From positions 630,001-694,000 of the forward strand of contig CM034108.1 in assembly GCA_019914945.1 (NCBI GenBank): DNA of 64,000 nt. The letters are read 5' to 3'. This document shows, one piece after another, positions 13,211-25,059 of this stretch (the first letter of the stretch is position 1; each line of letters opens with the position of its first letter). Below the pieces are notes generated by a model. That model was given only the letters and a program-made list of their open reading frames with translations, was not told where the DNA came from and ran no database searches. The DNA is from Typha latifolia. Lineage: Eukaryota > Streptophyta > Magnoliopsida > Poales > Typhaceae. Position numbers and translations under genes: made by a program.

Positions 13211-16200
13211 TTAGAGATTCAAAACTTCCTTTCCGTGAGGCTTAGGCAATGCACAGGGATGAAAAGTCCCATTAGCCAAGTGCATACCATTCGAAGTGCT
13301 TCTTGCCGAGCCAGCGGGACTTGAGGCAACATAGTTTGAGTGTGGAGGGGATAAATTAGGAACCTCAGGATTCGATCTATATGATGGACGAGAAGATGCA
13401 GACTCAGAAGATTCAGGGTTTGATTGGCTGGATTCAATGCTGAAAATATAACCACCTTGTTAATATGTAGATGAAGGGAACAAATGCAGATTACCCAGTA
13501 CAAATAAATCAGATTATGTAAACTGACTAGTTATTATGAATAAACTACCACTTACCCATAAGACTGTTTCCCTCTCACGCACGAATCACTTTTAGATGAC
13601 TTTCTGTCTCTTAGGCTATACGCAGCATCCTGTCAAAAAGTTACCATATGAGATATAAGATACTTATATTAACTGTGAAGCTTCAATAATTGATGAAAGA
13701 AATCAAAGTAAGATTCCTTTACAAGTTTGATTCCTGCAAATGCATGTATTGAACCATGAAGGTTGTGGTGGTGGGAGTTCCGAATAAATGGATGTTCTAG
13801 CAACATGGTTGCTGTTGGTCTCTCAGAAGGGTTCCTACGGAAGCAGCGTTGCAGAAAGTCGTTTCCCTCTGACGATAATGTGTCGGGAATTGGTGGATCT
13901 TTATGCAATACTTTAAACATGGCTGCAGCCTGTGATAATTGAAAATGAAAAAAAAAAATAAGTTTTCAATTTAAACAATAACAGCTGGATCAGATATCAT
14001 CATCCAAGACTGATCTTCAGAGTATAAATCACAAGAAAAAGGAAAGCAAAGTTTAAAGCATTGGTTTCCTTTAGGTTTCAGTTGGAATAATGGAGTACTG
14101 ATACCAGTAGTTTCAGTTATTTTAGTAATATTAGATTTTTATCAAAATATAATAACAAGAATATTAGAATAGAACAACCTAAAATAAAAGGAATAAATAG
14201 TATTTAATATGTTAGAGTTACTTCCTAGAGCTGCTTTATGTAATGACCTGAGCTTCTTTCCTCTGATCTTTGCTTACCAGTAGGATTTAGTAAATATCTT
14301 ACTCCATATACATTCATCCTATTAACACAACTATAGCATTCCCAAGAAATATGAGAACTATAATGCCAACATTTGTTCGTCGAAGATAGTGATTATCCGC
14401 CTGTTCTTTGGGTTACCTCTCTTATCATGGAACTAATCCATTTATAAGAAAATAATGTTCCTTGGGATTGGATAGGAGGTTAGGAACTAATGAAGGGAAC
14501 GTGATCTCAAAATGACTTTCCTCAAACCAAAAAGAAAGCAAAGAAAGTACCGTGTAGGAACCAACAGATGGTCGTCGTTGTCACAAGAGCTCCATGATTC
14601 ACAAATGCAAGTTCAACTACCAGGCAAGATGATACATTCAAATCACCATGCTACTTGTAAGGTACTCAGGCAAGAAAATGTAGATCTTAGGAATTTTTTA
14701 TTCCTTCAACAAAAGAATCTGAAGGCCAGTCATATTAAAGCACTCTGGAGCAACTAATATGATTTATATCTCAAAGTGAATAGGTTAAATCAGAGTCCGA
14801 AGTTAGACCATCAGAGTTATATACTAGGAATTCATAGCACATATATCCATCAAAATTATAGGTGCTTGTAAATTTTGAGAGAGCAATCAGTTACCCCTTC
14901 AAGGCCACTCCAAGGATGTTTCCCCGTAAACATTTCGATGATTGTACAACCCAAACTCCAAATATCAACAGCAAGATCATAACCAGTATCTTTAGTCAAG
15001 GTAGCCTGTACCACCTGCAAGAGATGAAAGGCAACTACAGCATCTAAGAGGATGCTATGAATATATGTACCAAAAGAGGTGTACAAATAGTTTCCTCATG
15101 AGATATTCCATTAGGCCTTATTTGCTTTGAGTTTAGAGACCCTCTCTGAACTGGTTCAGGGACTCCTAAATTGGTTTTGTAACCAAACATATTTTATCAT
15201 TTTTATATCTAATTAAATTTACTTTTCAAAAAATTAAGAGTAGAAAATGAGACTAACTAATCGAGTTCAAGGCTTAGCCTCAAACTAAACAAGGTCTCAG
15301 AGACCACATTTTCAATTTTCAAGATGCATACTATTATCAATTTATCATTGACAACTCGAAAAACAAAAATGGCATCCATTTGATGAGAATGAATATAGAT
15401 TACCAACTCCAGATACAAAAAAATAGGCATGAGCAAATACCTCTGGAGCCATCCAATAAGGTGTCCCCTTCAATGAAAGATTGGGTGCTGCCGAACTCAA
15501 CTGATGAAAAAATAAAAACAAAGAAATGCTGTTCATATATCTGATAAATACAGAAAATATACACAATAATGCTGAATGGATGAAAGCATTCAGAGAGTAA
15601 GGGATGGATAACAATTGCAAATTTAAGATGGTTTGAAGCACAATTATTATAAACTATGAAAAATGATGAGAAGAATAATGAAACTCAGAAACCCATCTTC
15701 TGAGAACACCTCAAGAGAACAGGTAGAAATATCCATCAGCCTAAGTACACTAAGCAGGGCTACTGACCCATTTAAATGAAGAGGCATGAATCACTCAAAA
15801 CCTAATCAAACAGAAGCATACTTTTTGCAAGTTTATCTAGGCCAATTTAGAGTAGATTGAGCTCCTCATTACTAATACGATGCACATTTATGTAAAAGAA
15901 TGTGGTGACCAAGATAACATTATTCCAAGTCAAATATATAAAAAAATTGTCTGTGTTGCATGTCTCGTATAGCAGCACTAAGCATGAAAAATGGCAGTTC
16001 TAGGTCTAAGAGCGTTACCAGATGCATGACGGATCTATCCCTGCCCTTGCATATTCCTATTTTTTCCTACTCCAAATAGTATACAATTTTTAATGTTGCA
16101 CTGTTTTGATACTCAGCCATGTCTTAAAAAGTTCCTCTCTAAATTAGTTACCACAGTTTCCTACTCACCAACCACCAATAAGGCATATTAACCTTCTTAG

Positions 16201-19200
16201 CCAATGTTGCATTAAACAAAGAACTACGGATTAGATTGTGGTTAAGTAAGATCAAATTTCCCAAAAAGCCTTTAAAATGAGGTGGAATCCTTTCATCTAG
16301 AAATCATAAATATGCAAAATGTCTTTCCATGTTAAGGTTTAAGGATAAGCTGCAAAAACCATTCCACACAAGCTCTAGAAAACATCTAGCTCTTGTAATT
16401 ACCGATAGAACAAGCATCATCTTTCTGGAAAATTTACTCATGTGACTCTTCCCTATTTTGGTAGGCACATCAAGTAAGATTTTGTAATTTTCTAGCCCAC
16501 CATATCCCTTCATGCATATACATAGGAGATAAGATAGTAAGGGATTATGATCCCACTAAACATCTAATATAAGAGGAATATAGAGAAATGAAAAACATAG
16601 CAAGCAAGTACAGCACAAAAAAGGTTGCTACCCACATGTTTGGCCATCCCAAAATCAGCCAGCTTAACAACACCATTCACATCAACTAGCAAATTTGCTC
16701 CTTTGATGTCCCTGCAAGAACCACTAGTTACTTAAGAGTACCAAAGAGGCAACTTTGAAATGAAATATCTTCAACAGAAACTTGTCCATGAGTATCTTCC
16801 TGCACAACTATCCACATATTTGTACAGGAACAGGCAAAGACAGACTCACGTGCATATGCACAAAAATATATTTTAGCCCGCACATATAGACACTGGTTAG
16901 TAAGAGATACTGGAATAACCCAATAATGTAAAAGCAAAATTAAGATAGATGCTTTCAACTAAAGGACCAATGTATTAGCTTCATGAACTCTATATGTAGG
17001 CTGAAAATAATGAAATTGAAGATATAATAACTTAATAAGTTCATTTTCATAGAGTATGTCAAGCCTAACGTACCAGAACTTCTCGTAAGAAAGTTTAATG
17101 TTATCTAAGCAAAGCAAAAACTAACAAAGAACAAAGATTGAAAAAGTAGACGCGTACCTATGCATTATCTTTTTACTATGCAAGTAAGCAAGTCCGTTAA
17201 GGATATGACGGGTGAAGTTACGAATCATTGATTCTGTCATCGCTCCACAATGCTGACGAACATATTTATTTATGGAACCAGGATGAACATATTCTAAATA
17301 TATGTAAAATCGGTCCTCAATCTGCAATTAGGAATAACTGACTTACATTTTATCCACTATTCACTAATAACACCAGAACCTAAACTATAGGTGTTGCAAG
17401 AAAAGCTCACAATTTCACTGCCATAATACTGCACGATGTTTTGATGCTTAAATTGACTAAGAAACTTTATTTCCTGGAAAAAGAGAATAAAGCCAGTCAA
17501 TATGAATAAAACAAACATCAGACAGCAGAAATTGCTTCTATACACAGGGAAAAAAGTTATATAATATTCATTTAGGACAAGAACATTAAGGAAAAAAGTC
17601 AACATAATGGTTAAGTCATTATAACCAAAAGAAAAGGATACAGCTCTAGGAGAAGCATATTGGGAACAAGGTAGTAACCATCAGACATACATCCTTACAT
17701 GTCATACGTATAAGAAATTAAGAGAAACAACCATGTTCACGCAGGCATCAGAACCTATTGAAAAACATAATACTGAGGATAATACAATGGAACAATTCTG
17801 ACATCAAAGAAAGAAACAGTAGAGCAAACAGTTCAAAAAGGTCCTGTTTCACTATATCAATTCTTGCAAATAGCTTTAACAACAGTGCTACAAAAAGTCA
17901 CAGAAAGGGCACAACTGCACAAGTTAACAAGGCTTGTAAAGGGCCTAGGGAGGGCATGATCTATGCAGTCTTACATTGAATATAATAATTTTATGACTTA
18001 GAACCAGAACCAACAAGGTGCATCAGTGCATGACGCAAGCATTTACCATCACATCAGCTATGCCTTCAAGTTTTGGAAAAACTCCAGAAAGTCTACTGAT
18101 TGTACTAGTAATTTACAATTAATTTCTATATAAAACAGCAGGTTATACCTCGAGTAAATATTGCCAATTATAAAATCATTATGGAATTCACTCAGAAGTA
18201 GAATGACTAAGTACTAACCTGCTCTAACTGCTTTAAAGATTCAGCTGATTTGGAGTCGTCAGGAATTATGTTGACTTCTTTCATTGCACATAATGCTCCA
18301 GTATGCCTGATTAAGAAGATTATGAAGAAATGTTGTATCAATCAGGAAGACACAGGACCTGACACATACCGTAATCAATCAAGAGACTTGTATACCTATT
18401 GGTGGCCTCGTAAACATTCCCAAATGTACCACTTCCAATGAGCTTTCCTTTCTGCCACTGACCTGACACAGGAGACACCTCAGTTTTTGTTGCACTCTGA
18501 TGTGTAAAACTTGATTGCATAGGGCTTGTGGCTCCTGGAGGGAGAGGTAGTGGATGAACATTGACATTCCCATTACTATCATGCCGTCCAACAGAGTTAT
18601 CTGGGAACCTGTTTGAATGCAAAGGTGACGGAGGCGCACTGAGATGTCTTGATCTTATGGCAGGGCTCTTCAATGCTAAATTATATCGGGGTGATTGCTC
18701 AGGACTAGCAACAAACTTTTCAGGTGAAGCTTGGGGAGAGGAAACTGTCAGCATAGTGGTAGAAGGGATATCTGGAGCTGACCAGTGAACCCCTTGAGTA
18801 ACCATAGCAGATGTAAAGAAGTCTACATTGCTCAATCTTCTCGGGCTACAAACAGGACTAGAGAAACCACTGCTTGGAGCACTTTTAGCAGGTATATTCA
18901 ACCTGAAGTTCACATTTTCAATTGAATCGTGGAACACCTTCTTATAATGACTAGAAATAGGTCTACTGAAAAGTAGATCACTACGCTCCGGACTTCTAGG
19001 AGCACTCTGGGGACCCAATCTACTGCAGCAAGATAATGTATGTGTTAACATACTTATGAACTAGCTTATAAATGATTGATCATTCTACAATCAAAAAGTC
19101 CAATAAAGCTAGTGTGCTAGTCTAGTATGCCAACCTACTGCAGTAAAATATATATGGACCAATATCAATCATAAAAGAATCTCACAGAAGGATGTCCACA

Positions 19201-20506
19201 CTCGTCAACTGGCACATATAAATGCTACACAAACACATTTTATTTCACACAACTGCACTTGTGTATGAATTATTTCTATAGCTCCCAAGTTTCTCTCTAC
19301 ATAAAGATTTGGCACCCAAAGAAATCGTAAGATTTTCATTTGCTGAGCATCAGTCTTAATAAGAAGGAGTTTAAAGCTTTATAATATCAAAATCAGTCTG
19401 AGAACATTAACCTACTTATTTTGCAAAACTTGTTGAGAGGCACAATCGAATGGCAGATAAGCAATAAGTTCATTATCAATATAGCTTGAACACAATATTT
19501 TTTACCTAATTTCTATGTCACACTTCAATAAGAACCAAATAACAGAATAAATTTCTATTTCCTCGCTACGAACTAAATAAAACAAGAAAAGGGCAAATCC
19601 TGAAGTCGAAAATAAAAAAGAAATGTCTTATATAAATAGTACAGAGGAAAAAAAACAGAGAACAAAGCTCTTGACTAGTTCAAGGATATTCTTTTCAACC
19701 TTCATTTACCCAACACAAGACAGCTAAAAGAAAAGATAATGCAAACACCGATGTGTAAATTTACAAACACCTATGGTAGGCAAAACATTAATCAGAGGTT
19801 GCAAAATTTCTCCAAACTTGTCAATAAGAAACTTAATACAACAGAATACATCTATTACCTAGTCGACGTGCCCTTATTTTCATTTTGCAGAAGTTATATT
19901 TTCAGAAATCTCTCCTTAAATACCATCCCATTAAATTTTCCAGATATTGCAGATATATAATATGCAATAATTAAACATTAAATGATTCCGCTACAAAATC
20001 TAGAGCGAAGATTGTATCGCCAATTAATAATCTTACCTGACCACGGGAGACGATGAAGGATCCACAGAAGCATCATACACATCCTCGCATTCTACCGCGC
20101 CGAACGCCCCTCTAGGTGAGGGCAAAGGGCGACCGAACGCCGATCCCGAATCTCGATGGGGCGAGGCCACGGCCTCCTCCGGCAAGGGCAACGGCTGCGG
20201 AAGCAACACCGGCGAAGAAGACGACCTCGGAGGCGCGGGATCAAGTTTATTGGGCGAGTGCGATGCCGGCGTCGATGCGACGGAGGAGATGATCCCAATA
20301 CCTACGTCGAGAGGAAGCCCGGGGACCTTGATCTCCTCCAGGTGGCGGAGGTTATCTTGGCGGGTGAGACGGGCACGAGGGTTCCGGCGCAGGCCAATAA
20401 AGGTGTCCCTACGGCTCCTCCGAGGCGAGGCGGGTGATCCTAAGGCGGAGGAAGAGAGTGAAGAAGAGGAGGGAGAGGAGGAATTGGTGCTCTTCCACCA
20501 GAACAT
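13211..20506 (-). CDS. MAPKKK5: MAPKKK5-like MEKK-type mitogen-activated protein kinase kinase kinase
   Basis: A MEKK-class kinase that phosphorylates MAPKKs; Arabidopsis MAPKKK5 carries immune-receptor signals from the plasma membrane to MKK4/5. Exons in transcript order: 20506-20037, 19022-18396, 18306-18219, 17473-17411, 17321-17158, 16711-16636, 15500-15441, 15014-14895, 13929-13723, 13629-13556, 13439-13211; 725 residues against about 716 in Arabidopsis. The first 340 residues are Ser/Pro-rich and probably disordered, including the conserved [11 protein letters not shown]. The kinase domain spans about 345-605: P-loop [16 protein letters not shown] lysine, [10 protein letters not shown] catalytic loop, DFGMAKH and [10 protein letters not shown] Ser-rich tail follows. 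All eleven exons join in phase. An out-of-frame upstream ATG at 20531 overlaps the start. Intron 7 carries a Tourist-like insertion. Paralogues YODA and MAPKKK3 are less similar in the N-terminal half. Confidence 0.95.
15114..15296. mobile_element. Tourist-like MITE in a MAPKKK5 intron
   Basis: A 183-base AT-rich block whose ends form an imperfect inverted repeat: the left end begins GGCCTTATTTGCTTTGAG and the reverse complement of the right end begins GACCTTGTTTAGTTTGAG (14 of 18 match). GGCCTTGTTTGG-type ends with a TTA/TAA target site are typical of PIF/Harbinger-derived Tourist elements; TTA flanks the left end and TCA the right. It lies between exons 15441-15500 and 14895-15014 and contains no coding frame. 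Confidence 0.6.
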
Positions 20507-20531
20507 CTCGACGCGGGTGGAGGAAGAGCAT
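20409..20531 (-). other. Candidate overlapping upstream ORF on MAPKKK5
   Basis: An ATG at 20531, 25 bases upstream of the MAPKKK5 start, opens a 40-codon frame in another register that ends at a TAG inside the coding sequence. If the transcript begins upstream of it, scanning ribosomes could initiate here and bypass the main start. Neither ATG has a strong purine at -3 with G at +4. It matters only if the transcription start lies above 20531. Confidence 0.35.
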
Positions 20532-21204
20532 CGCAGAGAGAGAAACCCCTAGAATGGAAAGGGGCGAATTGGATAACAAAACCCTAATCGTAGAATGGAG
20601 TCGTCGTTGGCCATGGGAGGAGGTAGCGAGGGAGGGAAGGGAGGAGGAGGAGGGAACCCCTAGCTAGATCGCGAAATCGGGGTCGTACGAAAGAGAGACG
20701 ACTGTGTCGACCTTTATTTATTTATTTTTTCTTTCTTTCTGTGTCGTGTCCACGCGGCTAAACACGACACGCGAGGACGAGGGGAGGTGCTGGGTTTGTT
20801 TATTTATTACACATCAACCAGCTTCTCGACAGTTTTCTTTTACCCGCGAGTCAGCGGACCCGCGGTCTCCGACGTGGCTGGATCCAGCTAAAAACAAAGA
20901 AGACAATTATATATATATTAAAAATAAAAATAAACCACACAGCCTATTTTTGTTACCAATTTATCCTATTATTAAAAATAATAATAATAGAGTTTTAAAT
21001 TATAAATCGCCAAAAAGAAAAGGATGATCTATTTTTGAAACTCTTGCAAAGCAGTCGTGGGCTCACAGCTATGTTGCATAATTTAATTAAGGTAGCGTAA
21101 TGAGATTTATTGATCTTAATCTAATAAAGAATAAACTAACTTTGTTCCCGTAACTAGCATTCATTCGTCCAATGATTGTTGTTGAGCCTAAGTGTGGGTC
21201 CCAT

Positions 21205-21228
21205 CACACACACACACACACACACACT
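21205..21228. repeat. (CA)n microsatellite
   Basis: About twelve CA units in the MAPKKK5 upstream region. Useful as a marker; no other role is implied. Confidence 0.9.
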
Positions 21229-21816
21229 TCCCACTCTATTATCACTGGTCAATTAGACCGCGTATAAGAGAACAAACTCTGAGTATCCGGTCTGGAATGC
21301 CGTTGAGAAGGTATTTGAATCGGTCATCGGGCCGAGCGAGGCTCGACCAGATCCACGCGTGTTTGCTAGCAATTCGACAATAGGCGTCCAAGGTGTTATG
21401 GGGGAAGTGGACGCGATCTGACTAAGATAACCAAAGCAAAAGACAAAAAGGCCAAGCGAGTTGAGTAATTGTCATAAATACATTTGCGTAGGTCCAGGGG
21501 CCTGAGACTGGGTCCGAGTCAAAGGGATTCCTCTGTCCACCGAGCTGAACAAGTAGGCACAGAAAGGGGTTTGTGTCGTGATTCACGAGAGGGCTGAAGT
21601 CGAAGTGCGAGGGGTTTCTCCTCAAAGTTTACCAATTCCAAAGCCTCCATACTTGGGGTTTAACATATTTGTCACTTCTTCTTCTTCTTACTACTGCTTT
21701 TATATTTATATTTTGTTTTTAGTTATTTTCCTATCTTACCTTTTATGTATATATCTTTAAGATCCTCAAAGGGTCTAGTATTTGAGAAAATTAAATTAAG
21801 CTTTACTGTAGTTAAG

Positions 21817-22188
21817 CTGGAATTGAAGGTTTCCAACGAAGACTACGGGCCAAAGAATAAGTCACTGATGATATATTTGTGGATGAGTGACTGATTCTTT
21901 CATGCAACGACGTCAAAGAAAGCCCCAAAATATATTCATATTGGTGCGGACTACATGCTTGACTGAAATAGATTGATACAAGCTACGTACAGCTTCCATC
22001 AAAACTGTGAAAAAAAAAAAAACATATAAGCTATTAACGAACTAACAACATAAGAAAATTAATCTTTTGTATAAACTGGAATTTGAGGTTTCCAATGAAG
22101 ATTACAAGCTAAAGAGCCCTTTCAACGTTCAAGAGCAAAATACACTCGTCCTGCGAGTTACTAGCTACAGCTTCCACCGAAACTGGAA
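21817..22188. repeat. Diverged direct duplication downstream of the LOB gene
   Basis: CTGGAATTGAAGGTTTCCAA at 21817 recurs with changes at 22076 as CTGGAATTTGAGGTTTCCAA, and ACAGCTTCCATCAAAACTG near 21989 recurs as ACAGCTTCCACCGAAACTG near 22167. The two pairs keep the same order but different spacing, so a duplicated block has since gained or lost sequence. Confidence 0.65.
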
Positions 22189-22220
22189 CAAGAAGAGAGC
22201 TGGCTAACCAGCGTTAGGCC

Positions 22221-22985
22221 TCACCATGCCATATCACCTGCATCGCCGTCGTATTGCGGCGGCTGCTCGGGAAAGGCAAAGTCATATGCGTCCGGTGAAT
22301 AGATCGGCATCTCCGCTAAGTGCCTGTTCGCCGCTGGTGAGTTAGCGTCGTCGGAATAGCCCCAGGCTCCGTCATTGCCACCAATGTTGGATACCCCTAC
22401 TTCCTCCTGCTGCTGCTCCAATGCAAGTCGCGTACCCTGCTCGCTAGATTCCGCAATGGTAGCATAGCCCACAGTTTGGTAATTATAGCCAGCGTCGAAA
22501 GGACCAATTTCCTGCTGCTGCTGCTGTTGCTGCTGTTGCTCATTGGGCCACTTCAGGAGTTCCGCATTAACGGTCTGCTCATCAAGTAACGGCGCATCAT
22601 ATATATCACCCAGCACTTGTGCTCGGAGTTTGGCGTTCTCCTCACTGGATCTTCGGATCATCTCTTCCAGCAGTAAGCGCTGGAACAGAAGCGAGTCGAC
22701 GTGGGAAAGCATCCGGTGCATGGGGCGGATAAGAAGCTGCGCATCGCCGACGAGTTCCTCCGCCAACTTCCTCCGCTCCGCCGGCTTCAGCGACTCAAGC
22801 AATTCCTTCAAGATTTCCATGCCGTAGACCTCGTTCACAGCGAGGAATCCATCCATTTGGTTAGCCGGGAAGTACGGCGCGTAGGGGCAGTCCGGCTCGC
22901 ATTTGGCATTCATATGCCTGCACGCCGCGCAGCACGGCGAGGACGACGGTGGAAAAGGAAAAGGAAAAGGAAAAGGACGAGGCAT
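22221..22985 (-). CDS. Divergent LOB-domain (LBD) transcription factor
   Basis: LBD proteins are plant-specific DNA-binding regulators of organ boundaries and root development. Single exon, 254 residues. The zinc-binding C block is intact as C19-x2-C22-x6-C29-x3-C33. The following segment (YFPANQ, VNEVYGMEILKELLESL) aligns with the GAS region but lacks a canonical Gly-Ala-Ser core, and I see no LX6LX3LX6L zipper; a coiled coil is possible around residues 100-125. The N-terminus is a Phe-Pro dipeptide tract encoded by a simple GGAAAA-type repeat, and a polyGln run lies near residue 157. The start is the first ATG; the frame continues upstream to 23069 without an ATG, so an upstream exon cannot be excluded. 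The protein is either a divergent LBD or one losing function. Confidence 0.8.
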   Translation of the reverse strand: MPRPFPFPFPFPPSSSPCCAACRHMNAKCEPDCPYAPYFPANQMDGFLAVNEVYGMEILKELLESLKPAERRKLAEELVGDAQLLIRPMHRMLSHVDSLLFQRLLLEEMIRRSSEENAKLRAQVLGDIYDAPLLDEQTVNAELLKWPNEQQQQQQQQQEIGPFDAGYNYQTVGYATIAESSEQGTRLALEQQQEEVGVSNIGGNDGAWGYSDDANSPAANRHLAEMPIYSPDAYDFAFPEQPPQYDGDAGDMAW

Positions 22986-25059
22986 TAATTCTTGATCCCG
23001 TGCTTTTACTCTGTTTTGAGAGCAGATCTCGTCAAACCACCAGGGAGAATCTAATAAATTAAGATACACAAATTTACGTCAAAAATCAGAGAAAATTCTA
23101 CCATACCATAAACAAAATACACAAACTATAAATCTCTCAAATAATCTAATAAACAGAAGACTACTCGTACATCGCACTTCAAAAAATTACTGAGATAGAT
23201 TAGCCCGGCTACTTAAATAGAATCGTTATCTCTCCTAATCCAACTAGGAAATTATAGTAGGACTCTAATTAGGACATGCTTAGTTACAGGAACTCTCATG
23301 CACAGGTTCTAAGTTATCATACACCAATCAACTCAAAATTTTAGCTACATTTAACATGCAACCTCTATATACTATACTGTATATGAACGGATAAAACAAT
23401 ATAATAAACTATGCATACGGCTCTCTAGAAGCTCTCTGGGACGACGAAGAAAGAAAATTAAACCGCTTTGACCGCAGAGAGAAGAAGAATTAGAAGATGA
23501 TTCGGGTACCACGATGGAATAGCTTAATTTGCTCGATCTTCGAAATGGGCCTCTATTTTAAAAGAAAAGCCCAATACTGATGATCGGCCTATTGAGAGGA
23601 TCACTGATGGAGCCTTATTGTTGTCCCATCTTATAACTCAGGATAAGGACTAGCATCTACTCTCTCGTGCTTTCAAGTTCACAGAATCACAAGTTTGCAA
23701 CATTTTGCCATCAATTTTTGTGATTGATGTCAGAAGGACAAAATAGAAAAAGATGCTGTATTATTCCATAGTAGTAGTTCAAGATAACCTCTGGCTAAAG
23801 AAGACAGAAGAAAAAAACTAAAATGGCAGCAAAGACTGCAGCACTAGTCCTCTTTCTGCTAGCAAACATTCTGGTGCAATCCACTACATGCAAGACGCAA
23901 CTATGCCAGGGAGACAAACTATATTGATTGAAGATTCCCTCTGATCTAAAACTCTGCACCTTTGTACTACATGACAGGAACTGAACCTTAGTGTTTTGGC
24001 TGCATTGGAACGAAACGAGTTCTGATGAACATGGTTCTGATCACTTCTATTCTCTTCTCTTCTCAAGCTTGCATTTTTTTTTTCCCACAAATTTTGTAAC
24101 CTGAAGAATATTTATCAGAGGGATAGATTCAAAAATAGGTAATCTCTCTCAGACGAAGCAAAAGAACGCAAATTGATCATCCACATAGATAACAAGGATA
24201 GATAATTTAATTTCTCACTAGTTGCTGTCTCCAGCAAGAGGAAAGGGATTATTCTTCTCTTTAGACCGCATGATTCAAAAGTTGGGAGTTCATCCTTTCT
24301 ACGTAAGAATATGCTACTAATAGATGCAGTGTATTTCTTGCCTTCGTCTATTTTCTGGTGTGGATTTACTTGAAGATCAAGCTGATATTTTTCTAGTCAA
24401 AAGCATCAGACAAACAAGAAAATTTTGTCGCTGAATGCAGCAGTAATTGTTGAAAATTTTGATTCAAGAGTCCAATGGCTACGGAGTAGTGCGATAAGAA
24501 GATGAAATTATATGCTCGAAACTGTGGGCATACAGAATATTTGGCAAGATGAGATGTCCAACCAAAGAGCATGTAGGTGAATAGATTGCCAAAGAAGGCA
24601 AGCAATCAGGATCATTCAAACCTACCTGTAAACGAAGCCAGCAAAGAGTAGCAAATTATATCGAATCTAAGCACCTCACATAAAACTGAACAACCATTCA
24701 TGCTAAAAGGATAGTAAGACTTAATCTACAAGGGAAAATGACGCATTCGTTCACTGTTCAATAGCATCCAAAACAACCTCATATGTCCAGAAATTTTTTA
24801 TAAAAAAAACTCATAAAATAAGCAGTAAAGATATGCCGTCAGAAAAACTTGAACCTCTGCCCAAAATTGCATGCCAGGAGCTTAATTCTACTTTCCTCAG
24901 AACTGCAGTCTCTCCTTTTCGTGTATAACTCCAAAAGATCTATTCATCTCTCTACTAATCTATTTCCATGTTTTAGTCTCTCCTTCACCAGGCACCTCCC
25001 AAGGGCCTCACTTTTGCTCTTACTCCATTCATTTAAGCTATGCTCATCAATAATTTCCT
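22986..25059. other. Intergenic: LOB promoter and HHO downstream region
   Basis: The left part should be the LOB-gene promoter. Two site II-type elements (TGGGCC near 23547 and GCCCA near 23569) sit close together. The right part is downstream of the HHO gene. Short frames here do not match known proteins and lack plausible introns. Confidence 0.4.

Larger units (their letters stand above)
20507..22220. other. MAPKKK5 promoter and LOB-gene downstream region
   Basis: The right-hand neighbour is also on the minus strand, so this gap holds the MAPKKK5 promoter/leader and the LOB-domain 3' region. A telobox-like AAACCCTA variant lies near 20578. A CA microsatellite is at 21205-21228. Two related blocks at 21817-22010 and 22076-22188 look like a diverged direct duplication. 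No further gene is seen. Confidence 0.45.

Noticed and set aside
20156..20667. Plus-strand frames opposite MAPKKK5 exon 1
   Set aside because: Shadow frames of a GC-rich Ser/Pro-rich exon; the minus-strand gene explains them.
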